From JACJYC01 sp964558465 (GTDB taxonomy: Bacteria > Bacteroidota > Bacteroidia > Chitinophagales > Saprospiraceae): 29,300 nt of DNA. This document shows, piece after piece, positions 24,801-29,300 of this stretch; position 1 is the first letter of the stretch; every line of letters starts with the position of its first letter. The position numbers and the translations under genes were made by a program. The notes beneath the pieces are model-generated. The model searched no databases and was not told the origin of the DNA. It worked only from the letters and a program-made list of their open reading frames with translations. The DNA lies in contig CAZLEF010000090.1 of NCBI GenBank assembly GCA_964558465.1, positions 1-29,300 on the forward strand, read 5' to 3'.

Positions 24801-25544
24801 CTAAAATTTAAAGGCCAGGTATAAAGAAGTTTCCCAAACGGATAAATTCGCCGGATTAAATAAAAAAACATTATAATTGCCGAAGCGGAAACCCAAGCCA
24901 AAATGATCGAAATAATATTCATAAATGATCTTCAGGCTCGCTCCCGGGCTGATATTTCGAAATTCGGTGTTCAATGACAAAAATAAATTTTCATAAACCG
25001 TTCCGTCTTCCAGGGTTATTGTTACGCCATCGTAATAATCACGCCACCAGTTATAGGTTTCATAAGTCAGGCTAAGGCCGGCATTCAGGCCGATTTTATG
25101 CCTTTTTCGATTAACAGGATAAAACATAATGCCGATATCGATGGGAAGACTGAGGGATTTAATGGTTTTTTTCGGAGAGAGACGCCTGATCCCGGTTCGC
25201 CTGATCCGCTCGCGGTCGGCCTCGGTAATAAAAGGGCCAGAAGCTCCATTGGCAATTAAATCAAGCGTGGGCCGGGTTCCGTTGAAATTTTTATCGAAAT
25301 AGGAATCCGGCATATTTCTGTAATAGGAAAGCACATGCGAAGCAATTGAAAAACGTTTATTCAAAGCATATTCATAGCCGATTCCAAGGGTTGGGATTTT
25401 ACTTAACAACACCAGCCCGTCTTCGTACCCCAATCCCATACTCAGCCGGAGGGTATGTTTGTTGCCGGAAAAATCGGATTGCCCGGGCAGCATCTGGCAA
25501 AGGAAAAAAAAGAAAACAAAGATCAGATTTGATTTTTTGCTCAT
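24801..25544 (-). CDS. Outer-membrane beta-barrel-like protein
   Basis: A 247-residue exported protein with a clear signal peptide (MSKKSN, phenylalanine-rich core, ending LPG before QSDF). The rest alternates polar and hydrophobic residues in strand-like segments (LRLSMGLGYEDG, LSLPIDIGIMFYP, IGLNAGLSLTYETYNWW, FGLGFRFGNYNVF) and ends with an aromatic residue (YLAFKF), as outer-membrane barrels do. I do not recognise a named family. It is the first of two such genes 4 nt apart. Upstream, a hairpin separates it from the large lipoprotein gene. The region is visibly richer in A and T than guaA or rfbB, which may hint at different ancestry. Confidence 0.72.
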   Translation of the reverse strand: MSKKSNLIFVFFFFLCQMLPGQSDFSGNKHTLRLSMGLGYEDGLVLLSKIPTLGIGYEYALNKRFSIASHVLSYYRNMPDSYFDKNFNGTRPTLDLIANGASGPFITEADRERIRRTGIRRLSPKKTIKSLSLPIDIGIMFYPVNRKRHKIGLNAGLSLTYETYNWWRDYYDGVTITLEDGTVYENLFLSLNTEFRNISPGASLKIIYEYYFDHFGLGFRFGNYNVFLFNPANLSVWETSLYLAFKF

Positions 25545-25580
25545 CGCGATCCGATTTATTAACGGTTTGAACTCAATTGA

Positions 25581-25608
25581 GAACCCCCGGATTTCATACC
25601 GGGGGTTC
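25581..25608 (-). terminator. Hairpin between the large lipoprotein gene and the barrel operon
   Basis: A perfect 10-bp stem, GAACCCCCGG (25581-25590) with CCGGGGGTTC (25599-25608), encloses an 8-nt loop. It lies 28 bp downstream of the lipoprotein stop. No T-run follows on the minus strand, so it may reduce rather than fully stop read-through. Confidence 0.6.
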
Positions 25609-25636
25609 CTGTATTTACTGGAGGCTCGCAGATTAA

Positions 25637-27034
25637 TTAATTGCTTTTGTAGGTCACCGACCCGGTATTGTTCGCCATCATGATCGGATCGCAGTAGAAG
25701 ACCGGTGCGCTGCCCAGGCCGACGATTGCCGCGCCCGTTCTGGAGAAGCCCACCGTTACGCCTGCGGAAATTTCCACGGTATCGCTAAGCTTGAATTTGG
25801 CAGTAAACGGAAAACTCAGGTTAAAGGTAGTCGTTCCGTTGTCTACTTCCGCCCAATCGACGAAATACGGGCTTCCGAATTCATCCTGTTTCCAGTCGGT
25901 CCAGATGCGGTAATTGGCCGTTTTCCATTTCCCCTGGCATGGGCTTGGGTTGCAATCCAGAAGGTCACCCTTTTTAAAGGCAGGGCTTACATATTTACCG
26001 GAGTGCGGGGTAATTGTCCCCAGAGAATTCCGGGTAGCAGCCAATACGTCGCCGTGGAAGACGTATTTGTTTTCAAACAACTGGTTCCGGATATTGGTGA
26101 ATACCTGCCATCCGTTGATCTTGAATTCTTTCAAGGTTTCATCTATGACTTCGCAATCCCTTTCGCAAGGTTCCGTGCATGGATCAGGGTCGCCGTTACC
26201 GCCGCCGAGACCCAGACAATCGATGTACATTTCAAGCAATACGTTATGCTGGATCAGGTAGAACGTCTGGCCGGTTACTTCATAAGTATCCAATGCGCTC
26301 AAAGCCATTTGCAGCAGCATGCCGCAGTCGTCTCCGGGAGGAGGGTCGCCCGGGCCGCCGGGGCCGTCCGGGCCTGCAACGATCCTCGGCATGTATTCAC
26401 GGACATGAGGCCCCTCATAGGTCATGCCGTCTGCCTGAATGAGGTAATAGCTTTCAGCGTCCCAGACAGACAGGGTCGGATCTTCAAGTTCGGTATCCTC
26501 ATTCCTGAAATTGACCCCGGAATCATCGTTGCCGCTGAACAACCTGAAGGAAGAGGGCGTACCCTCCATCACGGCGGCAACATCGGGAATATAATTGACA
26601 TTCCACGTTGTAGCATTGAATGCATCCAGGTCGGGCATGTTAATGGCCAGCAAGGGAGAAATATCCGTTAAAGTATTGAAAAAATCCTCTCCGTGGTTTT
26701 TCAGGATTTCCGGATCCGCAAACGATTTTAAAATTTCAGAGAATTTTTTATTGTCGTAAACGATCGTATTTTTTTCGGCCAGGTAAATCATTTCATAATC
26801 GGAATGGTATACCTTTTGCATTTTCTCGTGAATAAATTGCCTCAGTTTTTCATCCTGCAACGCTTTTGAAAGGGTTTGAGCAAAAAGAATGCGGACCTCA
26901 TTGATGGATTTCGGGTCCTTTGCTTTTAATTCAAATGGCGCTGCATTTTCTTCGGTAATGGATTCTTTTTTACAGGCGGATAACCCCAGTAAAATGAATG
27001 CAATAAAATACAGGAATTTAAACTTGGTTTTCAT
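25637..27034 (-). CDS. Large lipoprotein of unknown function
   Basis: A 465-residue exported lipoprotein: signal MKTKFKF plus a hydrophobic core, lipobox LSAC with Cys21. Residues about 40-130 are helical and charged (EVRILFAQTLSKALQDEKL). A Gly/Pro-rich linker (about 220-236, GPDGPGGPGDPPPGDD) leads to a segment with clustered cysteines (PCTEPCERDCEV, LLDCNPSPCQGKW), possibly disulfide-bonded. The C-terminal quarter looks beta-rich (TTTFNLSFPFTAKFKL, VEISAGVTVGFSRTG). I do not recognise a family and assign no function. It is first in the minus-strand series leading to the subtilisin and CHAT genes and lies divergent from the sigma factor, so it could be a surface sensor or a protease substrate; that is inference from position only. 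Confidence 0.72.
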   Translation of the reverse strand: MKTKFKFLYFIAFILLGLSACKKESITEENAAPFELKAKDPKSINEVRILFAQTLSKALQDEKLRQFIHEKMQKVYHSDYEMIYLAEKNTIVYDNKKFSEILKSFADPEILKNHGEDFFNTLTDISPLLAINMPDLDAFNATTWNVNYIPDVAAVMEGTPSSFRLFSGNDDSGVNFRNEDTELEDPTLSVWDAESYYLIQADGMTYEGPHVREYMPRIVAGPDGPGGPGDPPPGDDCGMLLQMALSALDTYEVTGQTFYLIQHNVLLEMYIDCLGLGGGNGDPDPCTEPCERDCEVIDETLKEFKINGWQVFTNIRNQLFENKYVFHGDVLAATRNSLGTITPHSGKYVSPAFKKGDLLDCNPSPCQGKWKTANYRIWTDWKQDEFGSPYFVDWAEVDNGTTTFNLSFPFTAKFKLSDTVEISAGVTVGFSRTGAAIVGLGSAPVFYCDPIMMANNTGSVTYKSN

Positions 27035-27196
27035 AAAATAAAATTGAAATTATTTGACCCTACTCTTTTTAGGATTTTCGGGAATCTCCTGGTTCAAGGT
27101 TGGTTTTGCGCGTAACCGGTTGTATAAGTTGGAGGTTGATTTAATGTGACATATCCTGAAAAATATTTTTTATTGAATTTATTTTTTCAAAAAAAA

Positions 27197-27225
27197 AGCC
27201 CTGACCTTCAAAACAGGCCAGAGCT
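27197..27225 (-). terminator. Intrinsic terminator acting on the minus strand
   Basis: On the minus strand an 11-bp stem (27215-27225 with 27197-27207, two G-U pairs, 7-nt loop) is followed by nine U (A-run 27189-27197 on +). On the plus strand two pairs are lost and there is no T-run, so it works in the minus direction. It implies a minus-strand transcript coming from the 27226-27552 region. Confidence 0.75.
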
Positions 27226-27258
27226 GAAAAAATAACTAAATGCGTTAATTATTAATGT

Positions 27259-27535
27259 TCAGGGATTATACAGGCAGATGAATGCCTTCTTTTCCAATAC
27301 CCATTGACCGGAACAATTTTGAGAACTGATAATAAAAGAATCCGGAATGGATAATGTGACGGGTGGCAGGTTATCTGTAATACCGGCATTTAAAGATCAA
27401 AGCCCCGGGACGCCAGTCTGCCGGGACTTGAACAGGAGGGCCCTGGAAAAAAAATTGACTTTCCATGTCACACCCGCGATTTTCAATCCTTATAGGAGAT
27501 ATTGGCTTTTGTTTTTGGCATGGAACTTTAAACAT
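27259..27535 (-). pseudogene. Possible frameshifted small gene in the divergent gap
   Basis: On the minus strand a frame opens at ATG 27535 (MFKVPCQKQKPISPIR) and runs to a stop at 27371. The adjacent frame is open from about 27396 to a stop at 27259 and reads like protein (NLPPVTLSIPDSFIISSQN, ending KKAFICLYNP). Removing one base near 27390 would join them into about 91 residues (...ADWRPGALIF-NAGITDNL...). The joined frame ends about 33 bp before the strong minus-strand terminator at 27197-27225, which supports a real transcript. It could also be chance, a sequencing error or a decayed gene. The family is not recognised. The rest of 27035-27552 holds only AT-rich sequence and promoter elements. 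Confidence 0.3.
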
Positions 27536-27540
27536 CGGGT

Positions 27541-27548
27541 TAAATTTG
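27541..27548 (+). promoter_or_regulatory. Putative -7 element of the sigma-factor gene, leaderless start
   Basis: TAAATTTG is an exact TAnnTTTG match ending 4 nt before the ATG at 27553. A TTTG at 27514-27517 lies 23 bp upstream, slightly farther than the usual -33 spacing. The transcript would begin at or beside the start codon, as for guaA. Confidence 0.55.
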
Positions 27549-27552
27549 AACT

Positions 27553-28356
27553 ATGACTGTTTTATATCAACCATCCATACCGGAGAACACGGCGCCCCTG
27601 AGACAATTCGAGCAAACCGCCGAGCAACGCCTCGCCGATTGGCTGACCCGCGAAAGAGGACAACCGGCTCGTCTGGCTTCCCTCTTGTGGAAAAAAATCA
27701 GGGATTCCGTTGAAATCCGGTTTGCCAAAACCCAGGTTTATGAAGAAATTGTAATTTGGACCGCTGTTCAGCGTTATGCAGACGAAGAACTGGTCAAATT
27801 ACAAGCCGCAATGGATAAAAATTTTGGACTGACGGAAGATGTCTTCTCCGAGCTGACGGTCTGCCTGCGCAATGGGGATGAAACATTATTCGGTCAAATC
27901 TTCCTGCAGCATTTTGAAAGTTGCATGAATTACCTCAAACGCCAGTACGGCGCCGGCCATGAAGACGCCTACGACGCCAGTATGCAAACTTTGCTGGAAT
28001 TTCACCACCGTATCCGCGACGGAAAGATCCAATACGGGAACCTGCGTTTTTTATTCACCAAAATGGCCGGCCAGTTTTACCTCAAATGGATAAAAAAGGA
28101 AAACCTGAAAACCGATTTGAATGAAATCGATCTGCCCGACGAACCCGATCAGTTGGATGCCGAAACCCTGACCGTCCTGGACAAGGCCTGGGGCCGCCTG
28201 TGCGACAATTGCAGGGACTTGCTGAAGGCGTTTTATTATGATAAAAAACCACTGGCAGAACTGGCTTCGGAACGCGATAAGGAACCGGCTGCGCTGCGCA
28301 AACAAAAACAACGGTGCATTGAGAAATTAAGGGACATTTTCACCCAAATCATTTAA
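27553..28356 (+). CDS. ECF-like sigma-70 family factor with N-terminal extension
   Basis: A 267-residue RNA polymerase sigma factor. Region 2 spans about 113-180 (FLQHFESCMNYLKRQYG ... FLFTKMAGQFYLKW) and binds core polymerase and the -10/-7 element. Region 4 spans about 205-262 (LDKAWGRLCDNCRDLLKAFYY, then a helix-turn-helix ending RKQKQRCIEKLRD) and reads the -35/-33 element. Typical ECF factors have about 160-200 residues; here about 110 extra residues precede region 2, with a helical charged sequence and no match I recognise. The next gene begins 13 nt after the stop and has an anti-sigma-like layout. Divergent to it lies the minus-strand lipoprotein/barrel/protease series. Targets are unknown. 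Confidence 0.85.
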   Translation: MTVLYQPSIPENTAPLRQFEQTAEQRLADWLTRERGQPARLASLLWKKIRDSVEIRFAKTQVYEEIVIWTAVQRYADEELVKLQAAMDKNFGLTEDVFSELTVCLRNGDETLFGQIFLQHFESCMNYLKRQYGAGHEDAYDASMQTLLEFHHRIRDGKIQYGNLRFLFTKMAGQFYLKWIKKENLKTDLNEIDLPDEPDQLDAETLTVLDKAWGRLCDNCRDLLKAFYYDKKPLAELASERDKEPAALRKQKQRCIEKLRDIFTQII

Positions 28357-28369
28357 TTTGAAACCACCA

Positions 28370-29080
28370 ATGAAAGATTTAGAAAAATACAGGAAGGGCT
28401 CGATGACCGAAGAAGAACTCGACCACTTTTCCGGTAAATTGATCGCTGCCAAACTGGATCAGGACCTTAAAAACAAATGGGCGCATCAACTTGCCGGGAC
28501 CCATGGCGTCGAGCGCGGGCCCCAAGGGTTGAAAAGGTCCGTGTGGAGGAAATTCTACCCCTGGACCCTCGGCGTTGCGGCAAGTTTACTCCTGCTGGCC
28601 CTGGTTTTGCCCGGCCTTTGGAAAAGTCAGAAAGGAGATCCCGTGGCATTGGCGGATTTTTACCTGGATCGCGAAAACTTTTCGGATCCGTCCGTAAGGG
28701 GCGGCGATAGCCCCGACGACCAACTCAGGGTACAGGCCCGGAATGCATTTAATCAAGGACAATTCAAGGAAGCCATCACCTTCAGGAAAAAAGTAATTGC
28801 TTCCAATAACGCAGATATTCAGGATTATTTCTTTTTGGCGCTGAGTTACCTCAACGACGGACAGGCGGCCAAAAGCATCCCGGTATTTGAGAAAACCCTG
28901 GAATTGGCGCCGGAAAACGAAGCCCGTTTCGCTCAGGAGGCTGCCTGGTTCATCGCACTTGCACACCTCAAAACCGGTAATCCGGAGGCCGGTAAAAACG
29001 CGCTCCTCCATATTAAAACCAATGACTGGCGCTACCCGGAAGCCCAAACGCTTTTGCGACAGTTGGAAATTGGGAACTGA
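28370..29080 (+). CDS. Single-pass membrane TPR protein, anti-sigma-like
   Basis: A 236-residue protein: a cytoplasmic N-terminal part of about 63 residues (MKDLEKYRKGSMTEEELDHF), one transmembrane helix at about 64-84 (WTLGVAASLLLLALVLPGLW), and a periplasmic part with TPR-like helical repeats at about 117-235 (AFNQGQFKEAITF, YFFLALSYLNDGQAAKSIPVF, WFIALAHLKTGNPEAGK). The short acidic N-terminus resembles the cytoplasmic stub seen in Bacteroidota anti-sigma-type proteins, so it probably holds or modulates the sigma factor encoded 13 nt upstream; this is inference, as no zinc-binding anti-sigma domain is visible. The ATG at 28370 is preferred to a TTG four codons earlier. The stop lies at the edge of an octamer repeat array. 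Confidence 0.78.
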   Translation: MKDLEKYRKGSMTEEELDHFSGKLIAAKLDQDLKNKWAHQLAGTHGVERGPQGLKRSVWRKFYPWTLGVAASLLLLALVLPGLWKSQKGDPVALADFYLDRENFSDPSVRGGDSPDDQLRVQARNAFNQGQFKEAITFRKKVIASNNADIQDYFFLALSYLNDGQAAKSIPVFEKTLELAPENEARFAQEAAWFIALAHLKTGNPEAGKNALLHIKTNDWRYPEAQTLLRQLEIGN

Positions 29081-29091
29081 GGAAATGCGTG

Positions 29092-29147
29092 CCACGCCAC
29101 AGGCGTGGAGGAATCGAGGAACTGAGGAATTGAGGAATTGAAGAATC
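29092..29147. repeat. CCACGCC hairpin followed by an octamer array
   Basis: CCACGCC (29092-29098) and GGCGTGG (29102-29108) form a perfect 7-bp stem with a 3-nt loop. Octamers follow: GAGGAATC, GAGGAACT, GAGGAATT, GAGGAATT and GAAGAATC (29108-29147). The AACTGAGGA at the preceding gene's stop (29075-29083) matches the array, so the hairpin seems to interrupt it. Confidence 0.8.
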
Positions 29148-29250
29148 CGGATTAACGGCTACCAAGTTCCTTGCGCCCCTCCCTCCGCCCGTACCGGTCG
29201 GATAAATCTCACCTTTCATGCTGAGCGCAGTCGAAGCATCACCCCATCAC

Positions 29251-29300
29251 CAAGTCACCAAGTCACCAAGTCACCAAGTCACCAAGTCACCAAGTCACCA
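29251..29300. repeat. Octamer CAAGTCAC tandem array reaching the window edge
   Basis: Six perfect copies of CAAGTCAC and a partial seventh fill 29251-29300 and continue past the window. A dispersed CTGAGCGCAGTCGAAG motif (29221-29236) lies just before. No gene is visible after 29080. Confidence 0.95.

Noticed and set aside
27420..27440. tRNA T-loop-like sequence (GTTCAAGTCC on the minus strand)
   Set aside because: The flanking bases do not form a T-stem, and no acceptor or anticodon arm could be found.
29251..29300. Possible CRISPR array at the right edge
   Set aside because: The unit is 8 bp and contiguous with no spacers; this is a simple tandem repeat.

Overview
The window looks like a chromosomal segment of a Bacteroidota bacterium, most likely from the Saprospiria (Lewinella/Haliscomenobacter-like). 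The signs are a SusC/SusD pair, a type IX secretion sorting domain, a FG-GAP/ASPIC-UnbV lipoprotein, a secreted TPR-CHAT protein, TAnnTTTG-type -7 promoter elements, almost no Shine-Dalgarno sites, and gaps filled with 7- and 8-bp tandem repeats. This placement is inferred from gene content. No rRNA, tRNA, CRISPR array, transposase or phage gene was seen.

Layout. (1) 98-3114, + strand: dTDP-glucose 4,6-dehydratase (rfbB), overlapping by 4 nt with a secreted PHP-family phosphoesterase, then pdxJ. (2) 3115-8228: a long leader with a promoter and palindromes, then a SusC/SusD outer-membrane uptake pair ending at a strong bidirectional terminator. (3) 8268-11588, - strand: a 1106-residue FG-GAP/ASPIC-UnbV lipoprotein convergent with SusCD. 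(4) 11589-12049: a repeat-rich gap. (5) 12038-16212, + strand: an apparently leaderless guaA, a periplasmic-binding-fold lipoprotein, a TrmH-type RNA methylase and a cupin, all overlapping or nearly so. The cupin reads through a repeat cluster into the 3' end of a convergent LuxE-like gene (16068-17075). (6) 17232-19186, + strand: a small lipoprotein and an M28 peptidase with a fibronectin-like tail. (7) 19262-27034, - strand: in transcription order a lipoprotein of unknown function, two outer-membrane barrel-like proteins, a T9SS-secreted subtilisin and a membrane-anchored TPR-CHAT peptidase. (8) 27553-29080, + strand and divergent from region 7: an ECF-like sigma factor with a long N-terminal extension and a TPR protein placed like an anti-sigma factor.

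Regions 7 and 8 together are the best candidate for an undescribed system: sigma factor and membrane TPR partner for control, two different proteases (subtilisin and CHAT) predicted outside the cytoplasm, and surface barrels and a lipoprotein as possible sensors or targets. This is inference from order and architecture.

The second theme is the intergenic repeats. Three copies of a CCACGCC...GGCGTGG hairpin lie inside or next to arrays of 7-8-bp tandem repeats. One such cluster supplies the 3' ends of two convergent genes. A separate octamer array lies inside the reading frame of an outer-membrane protein gene.
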